A stretch of 64,000 bases of DNA from JAWKUK01 sp041398605 (GTDB lineage Bacteria > Planctomycetota > UBA1135 > GCA-002686595). This document shows, one piece after another, positions 1 to 8,749 of the stretch; the stretch's first letter is position 1, and every line of letters starts with the position of its first letter. The position numbers and the translations under genes were made by a program. The notes under the pieces were generated by a model. The model searched no databases, was not told the DNA's origin, and worked only from the letters and a program-made list of their open reading frames with translations. The stretch covers positions 62,001-126,000 of the forward strand of contig JAWKUK010000011.1 in the NCBI GenBank assembly GCA_041398605.1, given 5' to 3'.

Positions 1-2
1 CG

Positions 3-65
3 CTGGAGCGCGTCGCGAAGATGCACTTCAAGAACACCCAGAAGGTGCTGCGTCGCTTCCATTGA
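3..65 (+). CDS. 3' end of an unidentified gene (partial)
   Basis: An open frame enters the window from the left and stops with TGA at 63-65. Only about 20 codons are visible (ending ...MHFKNTQKVLRRFH). The tail is basic and amphipathic with codon use like its neighbours, so I take it as the C-terminus of a gene lying mostly outside the window. It converges on ada and the two would overlap by 38 bp. The fragment is too short to name a family, and it could also be a chance open frame. Confidence 0.4.
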   Translation: MERVAKMHFKNTQKVLRRFH

Positions 66-1158
66 GCCCGGACGCGCGCTCGAGCTCCAGGAGGCGCAGC
101 TTGCGCCACACGCCCCCTGCGTAACCCGTCGGTGAGCCGTCCGCGCCGATGACCCGGTGGCACGGGACGACCAGCGCGACCCGGTTCTCGCCGTTCGCGC
201 GGCCGACGGCGCGCACCGCCTTTGGCTTGCCGATCGCGCGCGCGAGCTCGGCGTAGCTCCACGTCACCCCGTGCGGGATCGCGCGCAGGCCCGCCCAGAC
301 TGCGCGCTGGAAGTCCGAGCCGGGCAGCTCGACCGCGACGGTGAACTCCGCCCGCGCGCCGGCGAAGTACTCGGCCAGCTCGCGCTCCGCCAGCGCCAGG
401 TGCGCGTTGTCGCCGGGGACGACGACCGCCCGTTGCCCGCGCGCCGCGCCGAAGCGCCGGCGCAGGACCTCGACCTGCGCCTCGAGCCCGCGCCGGTCGG
501 TGAACTCCAACAGGACGAGGCCGCGCTCGCTCGCGACCGCGATCATCGGCCCGAGCGGCGTCGGGAGCGTGCGCGCGACCAGGCGCTCGACGCTGCTCGC
601 CTGGGACGGCGGCACGCCGAACAGGCGCTCGAACGCGTCGCGGAAGCCGCTCGGCGACTCGAACCCGCTGCCGGCGCCGGCCTCGAGCGCCTGCGTGCCG
701 CGTTGCAGCTCGCCGAGCGCCGCGCCGACGCGCCAAGCGCGCTGCCAGCCTTGGAACGTCACGCCGTGCTTGCGCTGGAACCAGCGCCGCACCGTCGCCG
801 GGTCGAGGCCCTCTGCGCGCAGGTCCGCGTCGGACAAGCGCTCGCCGAGGGCGCCCTCGGTCGCGCGCGCCTCGACGCGCGCGATGAGCGCGCGCATCCA
901 CTCGGGCTCTTCCCCCGCGGGGTCCGTCGGCTTGCAGACCTTGCAGGGGCGATAGCCCGCGCGCAGCGCCTCGGCCGCGGTCGCGACGAAGGACACGTTC
1001 TCGGGCCGCGGCTTTTTCGCGCGGCACGTGGGCAGGCAGAAGATCCCCGTCGTGCGCACGCAGGCGACGAAGACCCCGACCCACGCTCCATCGCGCTCGT
1101 TGAGGGCGCGGAGCATGCGCTCGAACGGCGGCAGGGTGTGCTGGGCGACTGTGTCCAT
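28..1158 (-). CDS. ada: Ada-type methylated-DNA repair protein and transcriptional activator
   Basis: A 376-residue bifunctional Ada. The N-terminal zinc domain carries the four expected cysteines (C41, C45, C72, C75, as FCLPTC and PCKVC); by family knowledge the first accepts methyl groups from phosphotriesters and switches the protein into an activator. Residues about 110-185 form an AraC-type helix-turn-helix region. The C-terminal O6-methylguanine transferase domain has the active-site PCHRV motif with acceptor Cys333, followed by the usual G-x2-Y-x2-G loop. The length is close to E. coli Ada (354 aa), so the protein looks complete. No alkB or alkA lies beside it. I did not find a convincing Ada box in the 103 bp upstream. 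The 3' end overlaps the convergent partial gene at the window edge. Confidence 0.93.
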   Translation of the reverse strand: MDTVAQHTLPPFERMLRALNERDGAWVGVFVACVRTTGIFCLPTCRAKKPRPENVSFVATAAEALRAGYRPCKVCKPTDPAGEEPEWMRALIARVEARATEGALGERLSDADLRAEGLDPATVRRWFQRKHGVTFQGWQRAWRVGAALGELQRGTQALEAGAGSGFESPSGFRDAFERLFGVPPSQASSVERLVARTLPTPLGPMIAVASERGLVLLEFTDRRGLEAQVEVLRRRFGAARGQRAVVVPGDNAHLALAERELAEYFAGARAEFTVAVELPGSDFQRAVWAGLRAIPHGVTWSYAELARAIGKPKAVRAVGRANGENRVALVVPCHRVIGADGSPTGYAGGVWRKLRLLELERASGLNGSDAAPSGCS

Positions 1159-1261
1159 GCCCAGCAGCCTAGGGCAAGCCCGCGCCCCGCGCCGCCGAGG
1201 ACTAGGCGACCAATTCGGAACCCGCCGCCGCCGACGCCAAGGGCGCCGGCGCGCGGCGCGG

Positions 1262-3862
1262 TCAATAGGGCCAAGTGACGGCGACGCCCTGGGACAGATT
1301 GCTGTTCGGCCCCGTGCCGACGTCCCGGAACCAGCACTGGAAGAACCAAGTGTCGTAGGTGTTGACGGCGACCATGCCGGTCGGCGTCGGGAGCGCGTTG
1401 GTGTCGATGGTCAGCTCCAGGATCCCTAGCGGACCCGATGAACTGACCTGGCCAGGCTGGCTGAAGCGCCCGATCGGCCCAGCGAGGCAGAGTTGGCCCA
1501 CACTATTGACGATCGGTTGCCGTCCAGACTCCCGGGCGACGAGGTACAGGCCAAACGCGTTCGGCGGCACGTGGCGCGTCACCGCCCGCACCAAGGAGGC
1601 GCCCGCGCCCGTCGGAGCGTACAGCGTGAGCTCCGCGGAGGCGCCCGTCGAGTTGGGGACCGCCGGGCCGCAGTGGCTGAGCCCGATCGGGCGCTCGCTC
1701 GTCGTCTCGATCCACCTGATGGTGCCTGTGTATCGATCGGTGGCGAGGAGGTCGTCGTCCCCATCGCCGTCGATGTCGGCGGCCGCCAGCGTCGAGGCAA
1801 AGCCCGCGTCAGCGTTCAGATAGGCGCCAAATGTGCCGACCCCGAGGGTCTCGAAGGAGAGCAGGTTCGCCGGCCAAGTCGTGCTCCCGATGAGGTCGCG
1901 ATCGCCGTCGCCGTCGAGGTCCAAAGCCGCGACAGAGGCGAAGTTGATGCCGGCGACAAGGTCGGGCGCCGACGGTGCGCCGAGGCCAATGTTCGGGGAC
2001 ACCCACAGGCGGTTCACGTCGAGCCAGGTCACATCGACGAGGCCGTCTCCGTCGAGGTCCGTCACGACTGCGCGCGGGTTGTCGCCCAAGTCGTGGGCGA
2101 GCACCAGGCGCGCGCCGAATGTCCCTGCTCCGAGGCCCCGGTAAAAGGCGAGCGGGGCGGCGCTCAAGTTGGACTCTGCGACCAGGATGTCGTTCGTTCC
2201 GTCGGCGTCGTAGTCGACGACGAAGCTGGAGTGCGCGTCGGAGCTTTGGGGCAAGAAGGTCGGCGCGCTGGTGAAGCTCCCGAGCCCGTCGTTCACCATC
2301 CAGGTCGCTGACCGACCAAATCCGGTGAGGACGACGTCGAGGTCCCCGTCGCCATCGACATCTCCGAGCGCGACGTCGGCGAGGATCACAGGGAAGGAAC
2401 CGATCAGCGACGGCGCGCCTAGCGCGCCATTGCCGAGGTTGCGTAGCCAAAAGGCCTGACTGGACAGGGTGCGGACGACGACGTCGGCCTTGCCGTCGCC
2501 GTCGAGGTCCCCACAGCGGAGGTCGCGCACGGCTGAGAGGTAGGGGTGGAGCACACGTGCCTCCTCGAAGGCCCCTGACCCTCGGTTCTCGTAGAGGACG
2601 AGCGGACCACCAGCGAGCTGAAACTCGGCCGCGATGACATCGAGGTCGCCGTCGCCGTCGAGGTCGACCTGCGTCGCGACGGGTTGGAGCGGACCCAGGA
2701 TCAGCGCTCGTCCAGTCGCGAAGGCGCCGCCTCCGAGGTTCTCGAGCCACGAGATCCCATACCCCTCCGGCGCGCTCACGACGTCGAGGTCCGAATCGCC
2801 GTCGACGTCCGCGACCCCGAGGCACAGGTGTGATTCTGCCGGCCAAAGGAGCGTCCCGGCTGCGAAGACGCCCGACCCCATGTTGCGAAACAGCGCGACG
2901 CCCTGGTTGAAGTCCCCCGCCCCGAGCACGTCCAGGTCGCCGTCGCCGTCGACGTCCGCGACACTGACGGCCGTCGCTGCACTGGCTGCGATGGAGAACG
3001 AACGGAAGGCGCCAAAGGTGCCCGCCCCATTGTTTTGGAACCAACCGAAGCGCGCGCCGCCCTGGCGCGCAACGGCGATGTCGAGGTCTCCATCGCCGTC
3101 AAGGTCGCCCGTCGCCATGTCGAACGCGGGGGGCGATGCCGACAGTTGTCGGACCGGGCCGTCGAGTCCAGTGGCGGTCGTCTCGACCCAGCCCATCTCG
3201 AAGCGGCTCGTGTACGCGAGATCTTCGTCACCATCGCCGTCCAGGTCGGCGAACTCCACGTCCCAAAGATCAAAGACCGAGGCCAATTGCGGCAGCGCCG
3301 AGCTAGTGAACGCGCCCCCAGTGAAGTGGATGATCGTGCTGTCGGCCAAGATCTCCTGCACGCCGTCGTTGTCCGTGTCGCCCGTGACGAGCCGGTTCAC
3401 ATCTGGGTCCAATAGAACATTGAGGCCCTTCCAAACGTCGAGCTGCCGCCCGCCCTCGTTGCGGTAGACGCGCAGCACTCTCCACCCTCCGCTTTGGGTC
3501 GCGGGCTCCTCGCCGATGAGAACGACGACGTCGAGGTCTCCGTCCGCGTCGACGTCAAGGGTCGTCGCGTCGACCGCGCCTCGCCCGTGCTCCGTCAGGA
3601 CCAGGCGCCCCGCGATCCCGCCTTGCCCATCTCCGAAGTAGAGGTGCGCCGCGCCGTCGTCATAGCGCAGCTGCTGATTGCTGCCTGGCGCAACACAGAC
3701 GACGAAGTCGAGGGCGCCATCGCCGTCAACGTCCGCGACGTGAATGGACCGCGCTTGGTCGGACCGGCTGCTGACCTGGTGGGTGGGGCCGACCTGGGCC
3801 GCGCCAGAAGCGAGGGAAGCGAGGGAGGCGAGGGAGGCGAGGAGCAAGGTGGGAGCGGACAT
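1262..3862 (-). CDS. Secreted FG-GAP/VCBS-repeat protein with shared C-terminal module
   Basis: 866 residues. A signal peptide (M-S-A-P-T-L-L-L then a Ser-Leu-Ala repeat, cleavage near SGAAQ) is followed by about a dozen VCBS/FG-GAP repeats with the calcium-loop signature D-[VL]-D-G-D-G-D-L-D, which in this family build a beta-propeller on the cell surface. Residues 730-866 are the module shared with five other proteins in the window: HCGPAVPNSTG at its start, QLCLAGPIGRF in the middle and FFQCWFRD near the end. It probably acts outside the cell, in adhesion or as a structural surface protein; no catalytic motif is visible. It is transcribed alone toward ada, with 103 bp between its stop and the ada start. 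Confidence 0.85.
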   Translation of the reverse strand: MSAPTLLLASLASLASLASGAAQVGPTHQVSSRSDQARSIHVADVDGDGALDFVVCVAPGSNQQLRYDDGAAHLYFGDGQGGIAGRLVLTEHGRGAVDATTLDVDADGDLDVVVLIGEEPATQSGGWRVLRVYRNEGGRQLDVWKGLNVLLDPDVNRLVTGDTDNDGVQEILADSTIIHFTGGAFTSSALPQLASVFDLWDVEFADLDGDGDEDLAYTSRFEMGWVETTATGLDGPVRQLSASPPAFDMATGDLDGDGDLDIAVARQGGARFGWFQNNGAGTFGAFRSFSIAASAATAVSVADVDGDGDLDVLGAGDFNQGVALFRNMGSGVFAAGTLLWPAESHLCLGVADVDGDSDLDVVSAPEGYGISWLENLGGGAFATGRALILGPLQPVATQVDLDGDGDLDVIAAEFQLAGGPLVLYENRGSGAFEEARVLHPYLSAVRDLRCGDLDGDGKADVVVRTLSSQAFWLRNLGNGALGAPSLIGSFPVILADVALGDVDGDGDLDVVLTGFGRSATWMVNDGLGSFTSAPTFLPQSSDAHSSFVVDYDADGTNDILVAESNLSAAPLAFYRGLGAGTFGARLVLAHDLGDNPRAVVTDLDGDGLVDVTWLDVNRLWVSPNIGLGAPSAPDLVAGINFASVAALDLDGDGDRDLIGSTTWPANLLSFETLGVGTFGAYLNADAGFASTLAAADIDGDGDDDLLATDRYTGTIRWIETTSERPIGLSHCGPAVPNSTGASAELTLYAPTGAGASLVRAVTRHVPPNAFGLYLVARESGRQPIVNSVGQLCLAGPIGRFSQPGQVSSSGPLGILELTIDTNALPTPTGMVAVNTYDTWFFQCWFRDVGTGPNSNLSQGVAVTWPY
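3810..3845 (+). repeat. Four 9-bp tandem units inside a signal-peptide coding region
   Basis: Four near-identical units, gcgagggaa, gcgagggag, gcgagggag and gcgaggagc, run in phase with the codons of the VCBS-repeat protein and encode Ser-Leu-Ala triplets in its hydrophobic signal-peptide core. Gain or loss of units would keep the frame and only change signal-peptide length. Confidence 0.85.
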
Positions 3863-4040
3863 TGGGCAGGTCCGGGTTCGAGTCGCGAACGTGTCAGTCG
3901 CCGGCAGGGTTGCCCCCAGGGCGGACAGGGGCCCCAGGAGGCCCGTCGCTAGGGCAGACGACCAGCCGCCGCCGTCGGTTCCCTGAATCGACCCGGGGCG
4001 CCGGCGAGCGGGGAGGTCGGGCTGCTGTCGCCTCGCCCGC

Positions 4041-5078
4041 TCACTTCGTGTCCGCGGCCCCCGCGCGCATGCCGTAACGGTCCAAGGAGTGGTTCTGCAC
4101 CAGGATGACGCGCACGTCGGGCGACGCGAGCAGCCCGTTCAGGAACTCGGCGTCGTCCGGGGCGTGATACACGAACGCGGGCACGTTGCGCAGCAGCCGC
4201 CTGGTCTCGGGCCCATAGATCGGCTTCTCGGCCGTCCCCGTGTTCATCCCGAGCACCGTGAACCCGCCGAAGTAATACGCGGCCTTGTACGCATCGACGA
4301 TCAGCGTCGTCAGCGGGTTTGCGTCGCTCAGCGGCTGCGTGTCGAAGATCGTCTTGAAGCCCGCGCGCTTGAAGAAGCTGAGGTTGATCGGGTCCTCGCC
4401 TTCGACGTAGAAGCGCTCTTTCAGGCCGCCTGGCGCCGTGCTCTCGTCGAGCTCCGCGCGGGCGACCTCTAGCTGCTGCGCATCGAGGTGCCGCAGCTTC
4501 TTCCAGTCGAGCCAGAACGCGCCGCCTTGACCCGTCGCGGCCAAGAGCTCGCGCAAGGTCAGTAGCTTCCCGTTCTTCTTGTTGTAAGGCCGGTCGTGCG
4601 ACACGATGAAGTGCCCGAGCTCGGCGTCGAAGTACACATCGACCTCCGTCCCCTTGGCGCCGCGCTCGAACGCGAGGCTGACGCTCTCGATCGAGTTCTG
4701 CGTCCCGTCCGCGGTGATGTTCGGCCCTTCGACGACGAGGCCGCGCGCGCCCCAGATCTTGTACGGGTCATTGACGACGCCTTCGTATGAGCGCTGCGCG
4801 AGGCCGCGATCGACCCAGGCGATCATCACGATGAAGCCCGTAGTCAGCGCGCCGAGGAGGAGCACGAGGGCCGAGCGAAGGACGCGCGCGCTCTCGTCTC
4901 GCGACCCACGCGCGAGCCTGCGGCCGGTCTTCAGCAACACGAAGAACACGAGCGCGAGCCAGAGGTTCGGCACCGCGCGCGTCGAGAGGCTCGACGGGTC
5001 GAGGGAGACGGCGCCGAACTTGGCGATGAGGAGGAGCGCCGCGAGCGCCAGGGCGATCCGCCCGAAGAACCTACGCAT
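4041..5078 (-). CDS. Membrane-anchored GDPD-fold phosphodiesterase-like protein
   Basis: 345 residues from the ATG at 5078 (MRRFFGRIALALAALLL). I reject the longer frame to 5465 because its first 129 codons are antisense to the GT9 gene. Three N-terminal membrane segments (about residues 8-26, 35-52 and 65-90) precede a domain resembling glycerophosphodiester phosphodiesterases. E-V-D-V-Y (metal-ligand acids), S-H-D-R-P and the W-L-D-W-K strand fit the TIM-barrel pattern. The usual opening H-R-G is replaced by V-E-G-P-N, so one catalytic histidine is missing; the FAM151-like branch of the superfamily is an alternative. The substrate cannot be named. It is divergent from the GT9 gene across 154 bp. 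Confidence 0.62.
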   Translation of the reverse strand: MRRFFGRIALALAALLLIAKFGAVSLDPSSLSTRAVPNLWLALVFFVLLKTGRRLARGSRDESARVLRSALVLLLGALTTGFIVMIAWVDRGLAQRSYEGVVNDPYKIWGARGLVVEGPNITADGTQNSIESVSLAFERGAKGTEVDVYFDAELGHFIVSHDRPYNKKNGKLLTLRELLAATGQGGAFWLDWKKLRHLDAQQLEVARAELDESTAPGGLKERFYVEGEDPINLSFFKRAGFKTIFDTQPLSDANPLTTLIVDAYKAAYYFGGFTVLGMNTGTAEKPIYGPETRRLLRNVPAFVYHAPDDAEFLNGLLASPDVRVILVQNHSLDRYGMRAGAADTK

Positions 5079-5232
5079 GTGGGTATGGGGCGCAGCGAAC
5101 GGGAACCGGGGTCGGCCGCTGCGAGCGGAACAGGATACGCGCGGCGCGGTGTGGGGGGCCACTGCGCTATATTTCGCGCGGCGTGGGCGGCCTGGTTCGA
5201 CCGCGCTTTGCCTACGCACCCAACCAGCATCG

Positions 5233-6342
5233 ATGCGCTTCCTCGTCATCCAGACCCGCGATATCGGCGACGTGCTGCTGTCGACGGCGCTCTGCGACGC
5301 GCTGAAAGCGGCCCACCCCGAGGCCTCCGTCGACATGCTGACGATGGACCACTGCGCAGGGGTGGTCCAGGGCAACCCGAACATCGACGAGGTCGTCGTG
5401 CTCGAAGGCAAGCGGCGGAACGAGGCGCGGTACATGGCCGCGTTCCTCCGCGCGGTGCGGCGCAAGCGCTATGACGTGATCCTGAACGTCCAAGGGCAGC
5501 TGATCGGCCTCTTGACCTGCCTCGCGTCGCGTCGCTCGCGGCGGATCGGCTTCGATCGGTTCCCGTGGCGGCTCGCGCACACCGACTCGATCCGCCTGCG
5601 CGCCTACACGGAGACGTCGGGGCAGGGGTACACGCTCGATGATCGTTTCGCGCTGATCGAGCTCCTCGGCGCAGCGGACCAGCCGCGCGAGTATCACATT
5701 CACCTGGACGACGCCGAGGTCGCGCGCGGCCGCGCGCTCTTGGCCGCTGCCGGCATGGACTGCGCGCGCCCGATCGTCGCCTTGGGCATCAATGCCCGCG
5801 ATGACTACAAGCGCTGGCCGCTCGCGTCGTACGCCGAGCTCGCTACGTGGCTCGTCGAGGCCTTCGGGGCGCAGCTCTTCGTGTTCTTTGGGCCGAGCGA
5901 GGCGGAGTACAGCCGCTCGTTCAAGCCGCTGCTCAGCGAGCGCGTGCGCGCCTCGGTCTTCGACAACGTGACGACGCGCAGCATCCGCGAGCTGGCGATG
6001 GCGTTCCGCCACTGTGCGCTCTACGTCGGAAACGACACGGGGCCGCGCCACATCGCGCAGGCCGTCGACCTGCCCGCGTTTGCGATCGTCTCGCCGTCGA
6101 GCGACAAGTGGTGTTGGATCCCGTGGGGGCACCCGCGCTTTCGGGCGGTGGACACGGGGGATGCGTTGGGGCTCGCGCGCGAGGACTGGCAGCGTACGCG
6201 CGCGCCGCTGACGCCGGGCAGCGCCGAGGACCAGGATTGGTTCCGGAAGCTCGACGCGGGCTTCGTACGCGCGGAGGTGGCGCGGATGATCACGGAGCTC
6301 GGGCTCTTCCGTCCGAGCGATGTCCGCTCGGCAGCGCAGTGA
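5233..6342 (+). CDS. Glycosyltransferase family 9 (heptosyltransferase-like)
   Basis: 369 residues from the ATG at 5233; the longer upstream frame is antisense to its neighbour. It shows the GT9 GT-B layout: an N-terminal Rossmann half beginning FLVIQTRDIGDVLLSTAL (the nucleotide-sugar glycosyltransferase pattern G-D-x-[LV]-x-[ST]), and a C-terminal half with YVGNDTGPRHIAQA, the family's donor-binding signature. Members transfer ADP-heptose or related sugars during lipopolysaccharide core assembly on the cytoplasmic face of the inner membrane. No other LPS gene is adjacent, so the acceptor is unknown. It is divergent from the GDPD-like gene. Confidence 0.88.
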   Translation: MRFLVIQTRDIGDVLLSTALCDALKAAHPEASVDMLTMDHCAGVVQGNPNIDEVVVLEGKRRNEARYMAAFLRAVRRKRYDVILNVQGQLIGLLTCLASRRSRRIGFDRFPWRLAHTDSIRLRAYTETSGQGYTLDDRFALIELLGAADQPREYHIHLDDAEVARGRALLAAAGMDCARPIVALGINARDDYKRWPLASYAELATWLVEAFGAQLFVFFGPSEAEYSRSFKPLLSERVRASVFDNVTTRSIRELAMAFRHCALYVGNDTGPRHIAQAVDLPAFAIVSPSSDKWCWIPWGHPRFRAVDTGDALGLAREDWQRTRAPLTPGSAEDQDWFRKLDAGFVRAEVARMITELGLFRPSDVRSAAQ

Positions 6343-6437
6343 TCCGCTGCGAGGCGCGGGGCCGCGCAGCAGCATGACCTTGCCACGGGACACGGCGCGG
6401 ACGCACGTGGGGGCCGCGTTGGGCGCAGATTGGCGCC

Positions 6438-8279
6438 ATGCACGCGCTCCGAGCAATCTTCCACCGCGCCGCGCGCACTGCGGCACGGCCCGGCGCCCAG
6501 CCCGAGGCACCGAGCGCTTCGTGGCGCCAGGTCCGCGGCGCAGGTCGGATCCTCGCCGCGTTGATCTGCGCGGGCCTCGCCGCTGTGGGCGCCGCGGGCG
6601 TCGCCGGCGCGGCGCCGCAGTCCAGCATGGCCGGCCGCGAGCTGCGCCCCGAGTACGTCCCAGCGTGGGCGAGCGCGCCCGTCGCGCGCGAAGTGGCGCT
6701 CGACTTCGACCCGGCACTGACCGAAGTCGCGAACGGCGCGCGGCTGCGCAGCGCTGTCGCCGCGCTGCAGCCGGGCGACCGTCTGACCATTGGCGCGGGC
6801 GTGTGGTCCGTGAGCTCGCTCTTCACGGTGACCCTCACCGGGACCGCGCAAGCGCCGATCCGCATCGAGGCCCGCGCAGGTGCGACCCCGGTCCTCACCC
6901 GGCCGGACGCCGGCCAGAACCTGATCAACTTCGGCGACGCCGCCAGTACGCCGCGCTTCTTGCTGTTGCGCGGGTTCGAGCTGCGCGGCGGCTCGATCGG
7001 CGTGCGCATCGAGCGCGCGGACGACCTGTGGCTCGACGAGCTGCACGTCCACCACACGGGCGCTGCGTGTGTGCGCGCCTCCAACCATGACACCGCGCGC
7101 CTCTACGTGACACGCTGCGAGCTGAGCCACTCGTCGCAGGTGAATGGCACGGGCGAGGGCCTGTACATCGGCGCGAACAGCGCGGCGGCGGTGTCGCGGG
7201 ACGCGGTCGTCGCGCTGAACCACGTGCACGACACCGGAGGCACGCAGGGGGACGGCATCGAGCTGAAACAGGGCTCGTTCGGCTGCTTGATCGCCGAGAA
7301 CGTCGTCCACGACACGCTCTACCCGGGGATCCTGGTCTACGGCTCGGGCGGGGGCGCGCGCAACGTCATCGAGGGCAACGTCATCTGGGCGACGGTGGCG
7401 AACCCGTTCCAAGTGCAAGGCGAGGCGCTCGTGCGCAACAACGTCGTGTTCGGCGGCGCGAACGCGGCCTTCGTCAGCTTTGACCATCAAGGCCAGGTGC
7501 GGGACCTGGAGGTCGTGCACAACACGTTCGTGACGACGACCGGCGACGCGGCGCGCTTGCAGCATTGGGGCGGCCGCCCGGGGATGGTGCTCGCGAACAA
7601 CGCGCTGTACAGCCAGGCGGGGCGCTCGCTGAATTTCCTCTCGGGCGCGGCGGGGGTCACGCTCGCCGGCAACGTCGTCTTTGGCCCGACTTGGAACGAC
7701 GGCGGGGCGGTGCACACGAGCGCGAACGGCGCGTCGGACTTCGTCGATGTCGCGTTCGATGGCGCGCGGCGTGACGCGCACCCCACCCTGGGCGGCGCGC
7801 TGTTCGGCGCCGCGGCGGCGCCGTTTGTGTCGCCGAGCGATGCGACCGGCGCGGCGCGCGTCAGCGCGGCGGTCGGCGCGCCGGCCTCGTCGGGCGCGCT
7901 GGAGCCGGGCACCTACGGCCGCTACGTGCGCGCATCGATCGCGGGCGCGGCGGGCGCGCCTCGTCTGCGCAGCAGCGGCTCGCCCTCGCTCGGCGGCGGG
8001 CCCGTGTCGTTGACGTTGGAGGGCGGTCGCCCAGGCAACTTCGCCGTCGTCGGGGTGCAGCTCGTCACCGCGGCGGGCGCGCCGTTGCCGGGCGCGCCTG
8101 CGATCCAACGCACCGTGCTGGTGTTGGACGCGCAGGGGCGCGCTGCGTTCGTCTGGACCCCGCCCCCTTCGCCGGGCCCCGCTTTCGGCGCAGCCTTCGG
8201 CCGCGTGTCAGCCCTCGCGCGCGACGCGACCGCGCCCGGCGGCGTCGCTGCGACACAATGGATCGAGTGGCGGCTCTGA
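6438..8279 (+). CDS. Secreted right-handed parallel beta-helix protein
   Basis: 613 residues. An N-terminal arginine-rich stretch of about 35 residues precedes a hydrophobic segment (ILAALICAGLAAVGAAG) ending near AGAAP, read as an export signal, possibly with the true start further in. Residues about 80-420 contain regularly spaced PbH1-type rungs (for example LRGFELRGGSIGVRIERAD and the run of N-x-V/I-x-[FW] turns) as in pectate-lyase-like polysaccharide lyases and surface proteins. The last 100 residues form a separate beta-rich domain (LGGGPVSLTLEGGRPGN). It lacks the cysteine-bearing C-terminal module of the other secreted proteins here. I cannot identify a catalytic arginine or calcium site, so an enzymatic role is open. 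It lies 95 bp after the GT9 gene in the same direction. Confidence 0.75.
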   Translation: MHALRAIFHRAARTAARPGAQPEAPSASWRQVRGAGRILAALICAGLAAVGAAGVAGAAPQSSMAGRELRPEYVPAWASAPVAREVALDFDPALTEVANGARLRSAVAALQPGDRLTIGAGVWSVSSLFTVTLTGTAQAPIRIEARAGATPVLTRPDAGQNLINFGDAASTPRFLLLRGFELRGGSIGVRIERADDLWLDELHVHHTGAACVRASNHDTARLYVTRCELSHSSQVNGTGEGLYIGANSAAAVSRDAVVALNHVHDTGGTQGDGIELKQGSFGCLIAENVVHDTLYPGILVYGSGGGARNVIEGNVIWATVANPFQVQGEALVRNNVVFGGANAAFVSFDHQGQVRDLEVVHNTFVTTTGDAARLQHWGGRPGMVLANNALYSQAGRSLNFLSGAAGVTLAGNVVFGPTWNDGGAVHTSANGASDFVDVAFDGARRDAHPTLGGALFGAAAAPFVSPSDATGAARVSAAVGAPASSGALEPGTYGRYVRASIAGAAGAPRLRSSGSPSLGGGPVSLTLEGGRPGNFAVVGVQLVTAAGAPLPGAPAIQRTVLVLDAQGRAAFVWTPPPSPGPAFGAAFGRVSALARDATAPGGVAATQWIEWRL

Positions 8280-8749
8280 CGCGGGAGCGCGACACGTCGT
8301 TTGGGGCGACCGCACGCGGGCGGACTTGTTACCCCGAGCTATGACACGCACGCGGCGTGTGGTCCCGGAGCGTTCAACGACACGGCCCAAGTGAGCCTCA
8401 CGCGCACTCACGCCACGATCGGCAAATATCGAGGAAGGGGTCCAATCGCCGATTCGAGGCCGAAGCCGCCGCCCAGCCCGTCCCTGAAGCAGCAGGAGAG
8501 CCGCAACTCGCCGGACGCGAACCGCCGCGCGAACTCCAGGTCGGCGGGATTGAGTCGATTCATCGTGGCGCGTCCGCTGATCTTAGGACGTTCGCAGCCA
8601 GCGCGCTTTGCAGCCAGGAGACGTCCAGCGCCTTGTTGAACCGCGCCTGCACCGGCGCCGGCGACCCAAAGTCCAGGTCCCAGCGGCGCCGCCTTCCGTA
8701 GGCATCAGCTGGGTGTCAGCGCCCGCGCGGGCGGCGACCTCGCTCGGCC
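8280..8749. other. 470-bp region between convergent genes with possible coding remnants
   Basis: No full gene is visible. On the minus strand one frame reads, without a start codon, ...WDLDFGSPAPVQARFNKA then LDVSWLQSALAANVLRSADAPR and a stop at 8560-8562. It looks like the C-terminus of a protein and has coding-like third-position GC. Its TGA overlaps the ATG of a 51-codon ORF (8408-8563) in the ATGA arrangement typical of coupled genes. This could be the debris of a decayed gene pair or chance in GC-rich DNA. Confidence 0.35.
8408..8563 (-). CDS. Possible 51-residue ORF, unknown
   Basis: It begins MNRLNPADLEFARRFASG and ends LPRYLPIVA. The first 35 codons have strongly GC-biased third positions; the last 15 do not, which suggests a truncated or frameshifted end. 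The ATG overlaps the stop of the upstream open frame by four bases. No family is recognised, and it may not be expressed. Confidence 0.22.
   Translation of the reverse strand: MNRLNPADLEFARRFASGELRLSCCFRDGLGGGFGLESAIGPLPRYLPIVA

Noticed and set aside
1159..1261. Ada box in the ada promoter
   Set aside because: The AAAGCGCA-type sequence is not present; only GC-rich DNA is seen.
3863..4040. Possible tRNA from a gggttcgagtc-like T-loop at about 3872
   Set aside because: No matching acceptor stem, anticodon arm or D arm can be formed around it.
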